Source: Mesorhizobium sp. CAU 1732
GTDB lineage: Bacteria > Pseudomonadota > Alphaproteobacteria > Rhizobiales > Rhizobiaceae
Length of the DNA: 64,000 nucleotides
Direction of reading: 5' to 3'
Assembly (NCBI RefSeq): GCF_039888675.1
Contig: NZ_JBDQQR010000002.1
Coordinates: forward strand, 756,071 to 820,070
The translations under genes were made by a program, and so were the position numbers. Of this stretch, positions 42,091-51,327 are shown piece after piece. Numbering within the stretch: the stretch's first letter is position 1; every line of letters starts with the position of its first letter. The notes under the pieces are model-generated. The model saw only the letters and a program-made list of their open reading frames with translations. It was not told the origin of the DNA and did no database searches.

Positions 42091-42115
42091 GATACAATTC
42101 GATACGAAACGGTAC
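42091..42115. promoter_or_regulatory. triple GATAC-type direct repeat, candidate response-regulator site
   Basis: GATAC-AATTC-GATAC-GAAAC-GGTAC places three near-identical pentamers at 10-bp spacing, one helical turn. That is the arrangement bound by tandem OmpR/PhoB-type regulators. A small CCGTT-TGT-AACGG palindrome lies at 42044-42056. Both are in the 334-bp gap (41971-42304) between the response regulator and the [2Fe-2S] subunit gene, which otherwise holds no gene I can support. Confidence 0.5.
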
Positions 42116-42304
42116 ATGCCCGGCACAGCCATGCGACATGCGGCTTCTAGCTTGAGCTTCGAAGCAGCGGACATCCCCCGATCCTGCGGCTGGCAATAAA
42201 AAGCCAAAAGCGGACGTCTTGCCTGCCGTTGCTTCCGGAGGCGCGACGTGGCCGGACGGCTCGCGCGCCTCCGCCCCTGAACCTGAAGCCGTGCCGGAGA
42301 TCAC

Positions 42305-42769
42305 ATGGTATCGTTCACCGTCAACAACACGTCCGTCGATATTTCCGGGATGGATGACAAACCCCTCTTGTGGGCGCTGCGGGAAGATCTGGGCCTCCCT
42401 GGCGCCAAGTACGGATGCGGGATCGCGCAATGCGGCGCTTGCCGCGTTCTAATCGACGGCGAATCCGTCCCTTCCTGCTCGATCACGCTCGGCAATCTGG
42501 CCGGTGCGTCCGTTATCACGATCGAGGGCCTTTCGGACCCTGACAACGCCTTGTCCCTCGTCCAGCAGGCCTGGGTCGATGAGCAGGTGCCGCAATGCGG
42601 CTTTTGTCAGCCCGGCTTCATCGTCGCGGCGACCGCTTTGCTCGCGCAGAACCCGAACCCGACCGACGCCGATATCGACGAGGCCATCACCAACATTTGT
42701 CGCTGCGGCACATATCCCCGCATCCGTCGCGCGATCCACCGCGCCGCCGGCACGATTTCGCAAAGCTAG
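42305..42769 (+). CDS. iorA: [2Fe-2S] subunit of an isoquinoline 1-oxidoreductase-like molybdoenzyme
   Basis: Electron-transfer subunit of the xanthine-dehydrogenase superfamily, 154 residues. The plant-type cluster ligands are Cys38, 43, 46 and 58; the second cluster ligands are Cys98, 101, 132 and 134 (CGFC, CRC). GGAG lies 5 nt before the ATG. It pairs with the large subunit starting 9 bp downstream. No FAD subunit is present, as is usual for IorAB-type enzymes that use a periplasmic acceptor. Confidence 0.9.
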   Translation: MVSFTVNNTSVDISGMDDKPLLWALREDLGLPGAKYGCGIAQCGACRVLIDGESVPSCSITLGNLAGASVITIEGLSDPDNALSLVQQAWVDEQVPQCGFCQPGFIVAATALLAQNPNPTDADIDEAITNICRCGTYPRIRRAIHRAAGTISQS

Positions 42770-42778
42770 GAGACCGTC

Positions 42779-45088
42779 ATGGCCCGCCTTATCTCACGCC
42801 GCGGCTTCCTGCTGACCGGTGCCGCTCTCGGAGGGACCGCCCTTGTCGCCGCTATCGGCGGTGTCGGCTACCTTGCCACGGTCGACGTTGACGGTCTCGA
42901 CGGTTTCCTTGACGGCGACCGCGCCGTACTCAACGCCTTCTTGACCATTCATGACGACGGGCGCGTGGTGGTTCAGGTTCCGCGCGCCGAAATGGGGCAG
43001 GGCATCCACACCGGGCTTGCCATGGTGGTGGCCGAGGAACTGGACATCCCCTTCGATGACAGGATCCGCGTCGAATTCCCGACCGAGGCTCATCCCGCCT
43101 ATGCCACTTGGTTCAACGTCCTGCAGGTGCGGCCGGAAGAGGCGAGCGGGCCGGTGGTCTGGGCAGGCAGGCGGGTGCTCGGCTTGCTCGGCTTCATCTC
43201 CACGGGCGCGTCGTCATCGACGATGTCGCTGTGGCATCCCATGCGGGTCGCCGGTGCTTCGGCGCGCCAGATGCTGATCACCGCCGGCGCGGCGCGCCTC
43301 GGCGTGCCGTCGAGCGAGCTTGCCACGGGCGACGGCTTCGTCTGGCACGAGACCTCCGGCCGCAGCCTCTCCTACGGCGAACTTGCGCGTGAAGCCGCAA
43401 TCTTGCGTCCCACGTCTGATCCTGCGTTGAAGCCCGCTACGGACTGGCAACTGATCGGAACGCGGCAGGCGCGTGTCGATGTGCCCGCCAAGGTGCGCGG
43501 CGAGCCCATTTTCGGCATGGATGTCGCCATGCCGGACATGCTCTACGCGACGATCCGCCATGCACCGGTCTTCGGCGCACAGGTCGCGCGCATCGTGAAC
43601 GAGGCCGAGATACGCACCCAGCCAGGCGTCGTCGACGTGACGATTGTCAACGGGCGTGAGGTGGCCATCGTCGCCGATTCCTGGTGGCGCGCCGAACAGG
43701 CCGCCTGGCTGCTCGATGTGGAGTGGACGGGCACGGCGGACGATGCCGCGTCGAGCGCCGACTTCTCCGAAAGGCTACGTGCCGCGCTCGATGTCGCCGA
43801 GCCGTACGAGAACCTCGACGATGGCGACGCAGCCACTGTCATCGACGCGAACACCGCGTCGGTGGTCGAAGCCTCATACGAGGTTCCCTTTGTGGCGCAC
43901 GCCTGCATGGAGCCCATCAACGCGACGGTGATCGTGCGGGAGGACGGATCGGCGGAAGCCTGGGTCCCGTCTCAGGGGCCGGTCAACATCCGCGTTGGCG
44001 TCGCGACCGGCACCGGCTGGGCCGGCGTCGAGCCGGCTTCCATTACCTGCAACGTCACCATGAACGGCGGTGCCTTCGGCCGCCGCAGCGACCAGGACGT
44101 CGTCGCACAGGCCGCCTTCCTGGCCGCTCGCCACCGCGGCCGGCCGGTCAAGTTGGTCTGGTCGCGCGAGGAGGACGTTTCACGCGGCCTCTTCCGCAGC
44201 CACGCGGCAGCAAGGCTTCGCGCCGCGCTCGGGCCGGACGGCCTGCCGCTCGCCTATGATGCAGTCGTTGCCGCCCAATCGATCATCCAGTCGGTCGCCA
44301 GCCGCAATTTGCCCTTCAATCCCGGCCCCGACGGAGACAGGTTGACGGTCGAGGGACTGGACAAGCTGCACTACGCCATCCCCGCCCGGCGCGTGCGCAG
44401 CCAGAACGTGCCGAGCCACATGCCGATCGGCCTCTGGCGCTCGAACGGCTTCTCCTTCAACACCTTCTTCACCGAAAGCTTCATCGACGAGTGCGCGCTC
44501 GCGGCCGGGGCCGACCCGCTCGACTATCGACGCCGGCTTCTGCGGGACAACCCGCGGCATCTGGCCGTCCTCGACCGGGTCGCGGAGATGGCCGGATGGA
44601 GCATGCCCATGATGCCGGGGCGCGGGCGCGGCATCGCCATCGAGGAGTGCTATCGAAGCGTGGTGGCGGAGGTCGTCGAAGTGACGGTCGCCGAAGATGG
44701 CGAGATCACGGTCGATCGCGTTTTCTGCGCAATCGACGTGGGCATGGTGGTGAACCCAGACGCCGTCGCGGCCCAAATGGAAGGCGGCATCGTCTTCGGC
44801 GTCACGACGGCGCTGATGAGCGCGATCACCATCGATGCCGGCGCGGTGGTGGAGTCGAACTTCCACGATTTTCCGATGCAGCGGCTTCATAACACCCCAG
44901 AAATCGTGGTCGAGATCGTCGAGAGCGACCTGCCGCCGGGCGGCGCCGGCGAGCCTGGGATCGTACCTGTCGCCGGCGCCATCGCCAACGCGATCCACAA
45001 CGCGACAGGTCGTCGTTTGCGCTCGCTGCCGCTCGCCGTCACCGAAACCATCGGTGAGCGGCGAACGCGAACCGTGCTGCGCGCGTGA
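42779..45088 (+). CDS. iorB: Tat-exported molybdopterin-binding subunit (IorB/aldehyde-oxidase type)
   Basis: The 769 residues start with a twin-arginine signal (SRRGFLLTGAALGGTALVAA) and carry the split molybdopterin domains of IorB-like proteins, including NGGAFGRRSDQD and the active-site Glu in GGAGEPGIVPVAGAIANA. It would hydroxylate an N-heterocycle or oxidise an aldehyde in the periplasm, with the small subunit co-exported by piggyback. No xdhC-type maturation gene is in the window. Likely regulated by the adjacent two-component system. Confidence 0.88.
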   Translation: MARLISRRGFLLTGAALGGTALVAAIGGVGYLATVDVDGLDGFLDGDRAVLNAFLTIHDDGRVVVQVPRAEMGQGIHTGLAMVVAEELDIPFDDRIRVEFPTEAHPAYATWFNVLQVRPEEASGPVVWAGRRVLGLLGFISTGASSSTMSLWHPMRVAGASARQMLITAGAARLGVPSSELATGDGFVWHETSGRSLSYGELAREAAILRPTSDPALKPATDWQLIGTRQARVDVPAKVRGEPIFGMDVAMPDMLYATIRHAPVFGAQVARIVNEAEIRTQPGVVDVTIVNGREVAIVADSWWRAEQAAWLLDVEWTGTADDAASSADFSERLRAALDVAEPYENLDDGDAATVIDANTASVVEASYEVPFVAHACMEPINATVIVREDGSAEAWVPSQGPVNIRVGVATGTGWAGVEPASITCNVTMNGGAFGRRSDQDVVAQAAFLAARHRGRPVKLVWSREEDVSRGLFRSHAAARLRAALGPDGLPLAYDAVVAAQSIIQSVASRNLPFNPGPDGDRLTVEGLDKLHYAIPARRVRSQNVPSHMPIGLWRSNGFSFNTFFTESFIDECALAAGADPLDYRRRLLRDNPRHLAVLDRVAEMAGWSMPMMPGRGRGIAIEECYRSVVAEVVEVTVAEDGEITVDRVFCAIDVGMVVNPDAVAAQMEGGIVFGVTTALMSAITIDAGAVVESNFHDFPMQRLHNTPEIVVEIVESDLPPGGAGEPGIVPVAGAIANAIHNATGRRLRSLPLAVTETIGERRTRTVLRA

Positions 45089-45147
45089 TCTTACTCCCAA
45101 ACAGAACGCGGCTTAGCCAAACAGGTGCCGCCACAAAGGAACTCGCT

Positions 45148-46104
45148 ATGACGAAACGCTGGACGACAGACAACATCCCCTCGCAGCGCGGACGCACTTT
45201 CGTCGTTACCGGCACGGGTGGCCTTGGCTTCGAGGATGCCCTCGCACTCGCTTTGGCAGGCGGTGACGTGATCATTGCCGGGCGCGACCCGAAAAAGGGA
45301 GCAGCCGCGGTCGAGCACGTCAAATCGACTTACAGGCACGCCAAGATCAGTTTCGAGGAGGTCGATCTGGCGGACCTTTCGTCTGTGGAGGCCTTCGGCA
45401 GTCGCCTTGCTGCGGACCGGGACAGCATCGACGTCCTGATCAACAATGCCGGCGTCATGACCCCACCAGACCGCAGGATGACCAAAGATGGCTTCGAACT
45501 TCAGTTCGGCGTCAACTATCTTGCCCACTTCGCGCTGACGGCCCATCTGCTTCCGTTGCTGCGCCGGTCGAGCGTATCGCGCGTCGTGACGCTTTCAAGC
45601 ATCGCGGCACGCAGTGGGCGCATCGATTTCGACGATCTTCAGGCCGAGCGAACCTACAAGCCCATGCCAGTTTACAGCCAATCCAAGCTCGCTTGCCTGA
45701 TGTTCGCCTTCGAACTCCAGCGTCGAAGCGACAACGCCGACTGGGGACTGACGAGCATCGCCGCCCATCCGGGCATCTCCCGAACCAATCTTCTGCACAA
45801 CGCGCCGGGCCGCAACAGCCTACAAGGTCTCACCCGGTCCGCGCTCTGGTTCCTGTTCCAGCCGGTGGCGCAAGGTGCTCTTCCAACCCTTTACGCCGCA
45901 ACCTCGCCGGACGCGCAAGCATCCGCCTATTACGGACCGACGGGGCTGGGAGAACTACGCGGCTATCCGGGAGAAGCGAAGGTGCCGCCGGCAGCCTTTG
46001 AACAACAAGTCGCGAGCCGCCTGTGGGACGTATCCGAAGAACTCAGCGGCGTGAAATTCGACGAAGCGTCGCCAAATGTGCGCAATCTGCTTACGGCGGT
46101 TTGA
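45148..46104 (+). CDS. SDR-family NAD(P)-dependent oxidoreductase (retinol-dehydrogenase-like)
   Basis: The 318 residues have the SDR pattern: TGTGGLGFEDALALA (a slightly altered glycine motif), INNAGVMTPP, YSQSKLACLMF and HPGISRTNL. The group resembles human RDH/WWOX-like SDRs that act on aldehydes and alcohols. AAGGA precedes the ATG at 45148. It follows the molybdoenzyme by 59 bp and overlaps function with it in aldehyde metabolism; co-transcription is likely. Confidence 0.86.
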   Translation: MTKRWTTDNIPSQRGRTFVVTGTGGLGFEDALALALAGGDVIIAGRDPKKGAAAVEHVKSTYRHAKISFEEVDLADLSSVEAFGSRLAADRDSIDVLINNAGVMTPPDRRMTKDGFELQFGVNYLAHFALTAHLLPLLRRSSVSRVVTLSSIAARSGRIDFDDLQAERTYKPMPVYSQSKLACLMFAFELQRRSDNADWGLTSIAAHPGISRTNLLHNAPGRNSLQGLTRSALWFLFQPVAQGALPTLYAATSPDAQASAYYGPTGLGELRGYPGEAKVPPAAFEQQVASRLWDVSEELSGVKFDEASPNVRNLLTAV

Positions 46105-46106
46105 AG

Positions 46107-46835
46107 ATGGATACGTTTGGAACTCTTGTCGCGGGCATCGCGGCATTGAACGCCTGCGGCCTTTTCGTCTCCACTTTTGCCGATAGGCGATCGAGCAAAG
46201 CTCCAATCGCTTCAGAGGCCGACATCACAGTGACGCCGGTACCCCCGAACTCATCCGCCGAGAGGCTTCGATTCGCCCGCGCGTGGCTCGGCTCGCCCCT
46301 CAAGGTTGCGGCGGTCGCACCGTCCAGCCGCGCGCTCGCCCGGCTTATGACAAGCGAGATTTCCGCCTCGACCGGTCCGGTGATCGAGCTTGGGCCGGGT
46401 ACTGGCCCCTTCACGCGCGCCATGCTCGCTCGTGGCGTGGATGAGAACGACCTCGCTCTTGTCGAGTACGGCGAATCCTTCGCCCGCGCCCTCTCTTCGA
46501 GCTTTCCCAAAGCCAATACGCTGTGCATGGACGCGGCTGCTCTCGACACCGTGAAGCTTTTCGATGGGAGGCCGGCAGGCGCCGTCGTGAGCGGCCTTCC
46601 GCTTTTGTCCATGCCGAAGCCGCAGGTCGAGGCGATCTTGCGGGCTGCTTTCGGCAAGCTGGCACCAACCGGTGCCTTCTATCAGTTCACCTACGGACCG
46701 CGCTGTCCCGTTCCGCGCGTTGTACTCGATCGCCTTGGTCTGAAAGCCGAGCGCATAGGTGGAACATTTGCCAACATACCACCCGCAGCCGTCTACAGGC
46801 TGCGGCGCGTCGAGCTTGCTGCGTGCGAACAATGA
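46107..46835 (+). CDS. PmtA-like SAM-dependent methyltransferase with N-terminal membrane anchor
   Basis: The 242 residues begin with one hydrophobic segment (TLVAGIAALNACGLFVSTF) followed by a polar stretch. A class I methyltransferase domain follows: SPLKVAAVAPSS, the SAM loop ELGPGTGPFTRAM, VSGLPLLSMP and FYQFTYGPRCPVPR. These blocks match bacterial phosphatidylethanolamine N-methyltransferases of the PmtA/rRNA-adenine-dimethylase-like group. The anchor is unusual for PmtA. It starts 2 bp after the SDR stop. The start ATG 46107 is chosen over an upstream frame inside the SDR gene. Confidence 0.78.
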   Translation: MDTFGTLVAGIAALNACGLFVSTFADRRSSKAPIASEADITVTPVPPNSSAERLRFARAWLGSPLKVAAVAPSSRALARLMTSEISASTGPVIELGPGTGPFTRAMLARGVDENDLALVEYGESFARALSSSFPKANTLCMDAAALDTVKLFDGRPAGAVVSGLPLLSMPKPQVEAILRAAFGKLAPTGAFYQFTYGPRCPVPRVVLDRLGLKAERIGGTFANIPPAAVYRLRRVELAACEQ

Positions 46836-46903
46836 ATGGCAGGAGCCCGCGCGAATTACGGCAGAACCGACCTCGTTCCGGCTTTCGATCGAAAATCCTA
46901 TTC

Positions 46904-47794
46904 CTATCGAGACGACTGGCGGACAAAGTCGATGAAGGCCCGCATCGCTGCGCTCGAATGCCGCTTGTTGGGGTAGTATAGGAACCAACTGGGCAGCCGC
47001 GGACTCCAGTCGGCCAGCACCTCGTCGAGCGAGCCGTCCGCGATGTGCGTACGCGCATAGTCTTCGAATACATGCGCGATGCCTTGTCCAGCGATCGCGG
47101 CCTGAAGTTCCTGATGCGCCGAACTCAAGGTCAGTCGGCCATCGGGCGTGATCTCGAGGCTCTCGCTCCCTTTCTCGAACGCCCATGCCGCAAGCGAACC
47201 GCCGGGATAGCGGCGGCGGATACAGTCGTGGCCGATAAGATCTGACGGTACGTGCGGCCGCCCACGCGTGCGCAGATAATTTGGGGAGGCGACGATCGCG
47301 TATCGCAAGGGCCGGCCCAGGGGCACCGCGATCATATCCTGCTGCAACTGCTGTCCGAAGCGGACGCCTGCATCGAAGCCCTGCTCTACGATGTCAACGA
47401 TCGCCGCGTCGCTGACCAGTTCGACCTTCACAGCCGGATGAGCATTCATGAAGGCGAAAGCGAGTGGACACAGGATATGGTCCACCGCCGGTCCCGGTGC
47501 GTTGATCCGCAACGTGCCGGACGGCTCCTCACGCAAGCGGTCAAGGTCGACGAGCGCGGAACGGATGTCGTCGAGAGCCGGGCGCAGCCGCTCCAGGAGG
47601 CGCTCGCCCGCTTCCGTGAGGGCCATGCTGCGCGTCGTGCGGTTGAGAAGCCGCAGACCGAGACCCTGCTCGAGCGCGCGGATCGTCTGGCTGATGACGG
47701 AGGAGGAGACCCGGCGCTCGGCTGCGGCCGCACGGAAGCCCCCCGTGCGCACGACGAGCGCGAAGACCTCCAGATGATCGAGCCGTACCGTCAC
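46904..47794 (-). CDS. LysR-family transcriptional regulator
   Basis: The 296 residues open VTVRLDHLEVFALVVRTGGFRAAAAERRVSSSVISQ, a winged HTH, and end with the usual effector domain (GIAHVFEDYARTHIADGSLDEVL...RAFIDFVR) of the CrgA/AaeR branch. The GTG at 47794 is preferred, with GGAG about 10 nt upstream; an ATG at 47866 is possible. It is divergent from the metallo-hydrolase gene at 47924 and probably controls it. Confidence 0.86.
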   Translation of the reverse strand: MTVRLDHLEVFALVVRTGGFRAAAAERRVSSSVISQTIRALEQGLGLRLLNRTTRSMALTEAGERLLERLRPALDDIRSALVDLDRLREEPSGTLRINAPGPAVDHILCPLAFAFMNAHPAVKVELVSDAAIVDIVEQGFDAGVRFGQQLQQDMIAVPLGRPLRYAIVASPNYLRTRGRPHVPSDLIGHDCIRRRYPGGSLAAWAFEKGSESLEITPDGRLTLSSAHQELQAAIAGQGIAHVFEDYARTHIADGSLDEVLADWSPRLPSWFLYYPNKRHSSAAMRAFIDFVRQSSR

Positions 47795-47923
47795 GATTGG
47801 TCGCTCCACGCGATCAACCTGATCGCTTTTGGTCGTCTTATCAAAACGACGTGACGGCGTCACCATGCCGCTGGAATGGCCGGTCTCCGTAACACCGGCC
47901 ATCGATGCTCAGGAAGGAACATC

Positions 47924-48919
47924 ATGCTGACGATCAACCGACGTAAAATCATGCTAACCGCGCTCGCGGGCGCGACCGGGACAATTTTTGGCTTGAGCCA
48001 TTCCGGCGCGGCTTTCGCGCAGGTCGGCGCGCCGTCTCCCGCCGCGCTCGTAGGCAATGCCGGCCACTACCGCTTCCAAGTCGGCGATATCGCCGCGACG
48101 GTGCTCAGCGACGGGCTGATAGGAGGGCCGCCGAACGTCTATGCCGGTGATGCGCCCGAGGCCGAACTGGAGGAGGTTCTGCGGCGCGCATTCCTGCCGA
48201 CGGACCACATGACGTTGAACCTCAACACCCTGCTTCTGGAAATCGGCGGGCGCCGCATTCTGCTTGAGGCCGGTGCGGGTGGAACGATGGGACCGAACGG
48301 CGGGCGCCTGTTCGAAAATCTCGCTGCGATGGGTCTGTCTGCCGACGATATCGACACGATCGTGATATCGCATACCCATCCCGACCATGTCGGCAATCTG
48401 CGTCATGCTGATGGCGGCCGTGCCTTCCCGCGCGCGACTGTCATGGTGCCGCGCGCGGATTGGGCGTTTTTCGTCGAGGGCGAGCCGGACCTCTCCTACA
48501 TGCCGGTGCCGGAGGAGTTTCGGCGACATTTCGCGGCCAATATCAAGGAGAGCTTGGAGCCTGTCACGAACGACATCGAATTCTACGAGGCGGGCGATGA
48601 AATCATGCCGGGTCTGTCTACGATCGCCGCCGCCGGTCACACACCGGGAATGGCGACGTTCCTCGTCCACTCCGGCAACGACCAGCTTCTCCTGACCGCC
48701 GACCTCGCCTACCATCCGGTCGTCAACATCGACCGGCCATGGCGACCGGGTCCGGATCGCGACCAGGAAACGGCTGCAGCGTCGCGTCGACGCATCTTCG
48801 ACCAGGCAGCCAGCGACCGGATGTTGGTCCTCGGCTTCCACTATCCCTTTCCCGGTCTCGGCCGGATCCTGCGCACCGATACCGGCTACGCGTGGGTTCC
48901 CGCTGGCTGGCAGTTTTGA
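47924..48919 (+). CDS. exported MBL-fold hydrolase
   Basis: The 331 residues have a signal sequence (INRRKIMLTALAGATGTIFGLS...AFAQ) and a metallo-beta-lactamase domain. The zinc motif is SHTHPDHVGN (His150, His152, Asp154, His155), with AAGHTPGM and LTADLAYHP later. It resembles quorum-quenching-lactonase/AttM and glyoxalase-II-like hydrolases, but the substrate is unknown. The start at 47924 follows AGGAAGGA. Divergent LysR lies 129 bp away. Confidence 0.85.
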   Translation: MLTINRRKIMLTALAGATGTIFGLSHSGAAFAQVGAPSPAALVGNAGHYRFQVGDIAATVLSDGLIGGPPNVYAGDAPEAELEEVLRRAFLPTDHMTLNLNTLLLEIGGRRILLEAGAGGTMGPNGGRLFENLAAMGLSADDIDTIVISHTHPDHVGNLRHADGGRAFPRATVMVPRADWAFFVEGEPDLSYMPVPEEFRRHFAANIKESLEPVTNDIEFYEAGDEIMPGLSTIAAAGHTPGMATFLVHSGNDQLLLTADLAYHPVVNIDRPWRPGPDRDQETAAASRRRIFDQAASDRMLVLGFHYPFPGLGRILRTDTGYAWVPAGWQF

Positions 48920-49267
48920 CCACAGGCGATAGCGGCGGAAATCCGTTGCAAAACGAAACTATGAAGATTGATGGGCGCAGCGCATTCGGCGCGGCTGGCG
49001 CAACTGACCCAGCCTATGCTCAGGATGGCGCATAGGCACCCGCGTCGCCCCACCTGTTTCACGCATTAGATCGGGCCGTTGCGAAGCGTCACGCAGCTAC
49101 GGCCCGGCTTCGACGAAGATCTGTAGTATCGGCGCGGCGGCGCGGCGGCGCACCAAAGAGCCTTCTTGTATCCACGCGAATTCGTCCTGCGGGCAGCCGA
49201 ACGTCAACTCTCCGGGAGATGGCGTTCGCTCCTCAACGACCGACATGAGGGCGCAACACGGATGGCC
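48920..49267. other. gene-free 348-bp gap between a metallo-hydrolase and a LysR gene
   Basis: Both flanking genes end here (convergent). I see a short frame at 48961-49035 that starts MKIDGRSAFGAAG, with no ribosome binding site, and a GCGCGGCG tandem near 49132-49155. No T-tailed terminator or known repeat is visible. The region may be a gene remnant or spacer. Confidence 0.3.
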
Positions 49268-50173
49268 TCAGCGCAGATTGTCGACCAGGAAATCCACGAA
49301 GACGCGAACGCGGGCCGGGATGTTGCCGCCGCCGACAAAGACGGCATGGATATGCTCGACATCGCCCGGATTATAGTCCTCAAGCAGCGGGACGAGTCGG
49401 CCGTTTTCGATCTCGGGCACGACGCCGAACCTGCCAACGCGGGTGATCCCGACGCCCTGCGCGGCGAGTTCACCCAGGGTCTCGCCATTGTTCGCCTCGA
49501 TCGTGCCCTTCACCGACAGCGCAAAATCCTCTCCGTCGCGGCGAAACGGCCAGATCGGCTCCACACGGCGGAAATTGAAGTTGAGGCAGTTGTGATGGTG
49601 AAGGTCCTCCGGCACACGCGGCGTGCCGGCGCGCGCCAGATAGTCCGGCGAGGCAACGATCACGCGGCGTGTCTCGCCCAGCCTGCGCGCCATGAGCCCG
49701 CTGTCGGCGAGCGGCCCGAAGCGGATCGCCACATCCGCCTGGCCGCCCGCCACGTCGACCAGCGTGTCCGTCAGGGCGATATCGACGAGGATATGTGGGT
49801 AAAGCCGCACGAATTCGCCGAGCAAAGGCACTACGCATAGACGGCCGTGCGATTGCGCCGCGCTGACCCGGAGCCGTCCGCGCGGCGCTCCCTGGTCGGC
49901 GATCTGCTGCTCGGCGTCATTCAGGTCAGCCAGGATGCGTCGCGCGGCCTGGAGATAGGAGCGTCCCTCCGCCGTCAGGATCAGCGCGCGCGTCGAGCGC
50001 AGCAACAACCGTACGCCGAGTCGTGTCTCGATCCGGTCGATCGTCCGGCTGACCGCGGAGGGGGTGAGGTCGAGCTGGCGGCCGGCGGCCGAGAAGCTGC
50101 CGAGGTCCACCACCGCCATGAATATCTCCAGGGCGCGCGCACGATCCACCCCGTCCATCGCTTTTGCGTGCAT
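49268..50173 (-). CDS. LysR-family transcriptional regulator
   Basis: The 301 residues have an HTH in FSAAGRQLDLTPSAVSRTIDRIETRLGVRLLLR and a typical effector domain ending ARVRVFVDFLVDNLR (CrgA/DsdC-like branch). AAGGA is 8 nt before ATG 50173. It is divergent from the aldo/keto reductase and MFS pair, 88 bp away, and is the likely regulator of both. Confidence 0.88.
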   Translation of the reverse strand: MHAKAMDGVDRARALEIFMAVVDLGSFSAAGRQLDLTPSAVSRTIDRIETRLGVRLLLRSTRALILTAEGRSYLQAARRILADLNDAEQQIADQGAPRGRLRVSAAQSHGRLCVVPLLGEFVRLYPHILVDIALTDTLVDVAGGQADVAIRFGPLADSGLMARRLGETRRVIVASPDYLARAGTPRVPEDLHHHNCLNFNFRRVEPIWPFRRDGEDFALSVKGTIEANNGETLGELAAQGVGITRVGRFGVVPEIENGRLVPLLEDYNPGDVEHIHAVFVGGGNIPARVRVFVDFLVDNLR

Positions 50174-50261
50174 GACAAAAATCCTTCGTTTCGCGAGACG
50201 CTATTCTCCGGCAGCTCCAGCGTCCATCTATGCGTCTGCATCGCAACCGGAAAGGTAGACC

Positions 50262-51296
50262 ATGGAGTATAGGCAATTGGGGGCGTCCGGCCTGCGGGTG
50301 CCGGCGCTGAGTTTCGGCACCGGCACCTTCGGCGGCAAGGGACCGCTGTTCAGCGCCTGGGGACAGAGCGACGCCGCCGAGGCGCGGCGGCTGATCGACA
50401 TCTGCCTGGACGCAGGCGTCACGCTGTTCGACACCGCCGACGTCTATTCGAACGGCGCGTCCGAGGAGGTGTTGGGCGAGGCCATCAAGGGTCGGCGTGA
50501 CGCGGTGCTCATTTCGACCAAGACCGGCCTGCCGATGGGTGACGGTCCGCTGGACTGGGGCGTATCGCGCGCGCGGCTGATCCGCGCGGTTGAGGAAGCG
50601 CTGCGACGGCTGGGCACCGATCACATCGATCTGCTCCAGCTCCACGCATTCGATGCATCCACCCCCGTGGAGGAACTGATGGGCACGCTCGACCTGCTGA
50701 TCGCGGCGGGCAAGCTTCGCTATGCCGGCGTTTCCAACTATCCCGGCTGGCAGATCATGAAGGCACAGGCGGTCGCAGATCGGCAGGGCTTACCGCGCCT
50801 TGTCGCGCATCAGGTCTATTACTCACTGATCGGTCGCGCCTATGAGGCGGAGCTGATGCCGCTCGCCGCCGATCAGGGAGTGGGCGCGCTCGTGTGGAGC
50901 CCGCTCGGTTGGGGCCGGCTAACCGGCAGGATCGGGCGCGGCCGCCCGATCCCGGAAGGCAGCCGCCTTCACGAGACCGAACAGTTCGCCCCGCCTGTCG
51001 CGGAGGAACATCTCTACCGGGTGATCGATGCGCTGGAAGACATCGCACGGGAGACGGGCAAGACCGTGCCGCAGATCGCGATCAACTGGCTGCTCCAGCG
51101 CCCGACCGTCTCGTCGGTCATTATCGGCGCGCGCAACGAGGAGCAGCTTCACCAGAACCTCGCAGCCGTGGGCTGGAAGCTCTCCTCCGAGCAGATGGCC
51201 GCGCTCGATGACGCCAGCGACCTTCTGCCACCCTATCCCCATACACCCTATCGGCAGCAGGAGGGCTTCGCCCGCCTCAACCCGCCGATGGTCTGA
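50262..51296 (+). CDS. aldo/keto reductase
   Basis: A second 344-residue aldo/keto reductase, clearly different in sequence from the one at 38631. Features: MEYRQLGASGLRVPALSFGTG, the catalytic block FDTADVYSNGASEE, ISTKTGLP, DHIDLLQLH and VIIGARNEEQLHQN. It is of the tas/YghZ-like group. It is regulated by the divergent LysR and followed after 31 bp by an MFS pump, suggesting reduction and export of the same class of toxic carbonyl compound. Confidence 0.92.
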   Translation: MEYRQLGASGLRVPALSFGTGTFGGKGPLFSAWGQSDAAEARRLIDICLDAGVTLFDTADVYSNGASEEVLGEAIKGRRDAVLISTKTGLPMGDGPLDWGVSRARLIRAVEEALRRLGTDHIDLLQLHAFDASTPVEELMGTLDLLIAAGKLRYAGVSNYPGWQIMKAQAVADRQGLPRLVAHQVYYSLIGRAYEAELMPLAADQGVGALVWSPLGWGRLTGRIGRGRPIPEGSRLHETEQFAPPVAEEHLYRVIDALEDIARETGKTVPQIAINWLLQRPTVSSVIIGARNEEQLHQNLAAVGWKLSSEQMAALDDASDLLPPYPHTPYRQQEGFARLNPPMV

Positions 51297-51327
51297 CCCG
51301 ACCCTGACCCGACAAGGAATTCCAGCC

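Noticed and set aside
48961..49035. 25-codon frame after the metallo-hydrolase
   Set aside because: No ribosome binding site and no motif; cannot be supported as a gene.
49132..49155. GCGCGGCG tandem as a possible regulatory repeat
   Set aside because: Two short GC-rich units only; expected by chance at this GC content.
38631..51296. The two aldo/keto reductases as a recent duplication
   Set aside because: They share length and active-site blocks but differ widely elsewhere and have different regulators; they belong to different subgroups.
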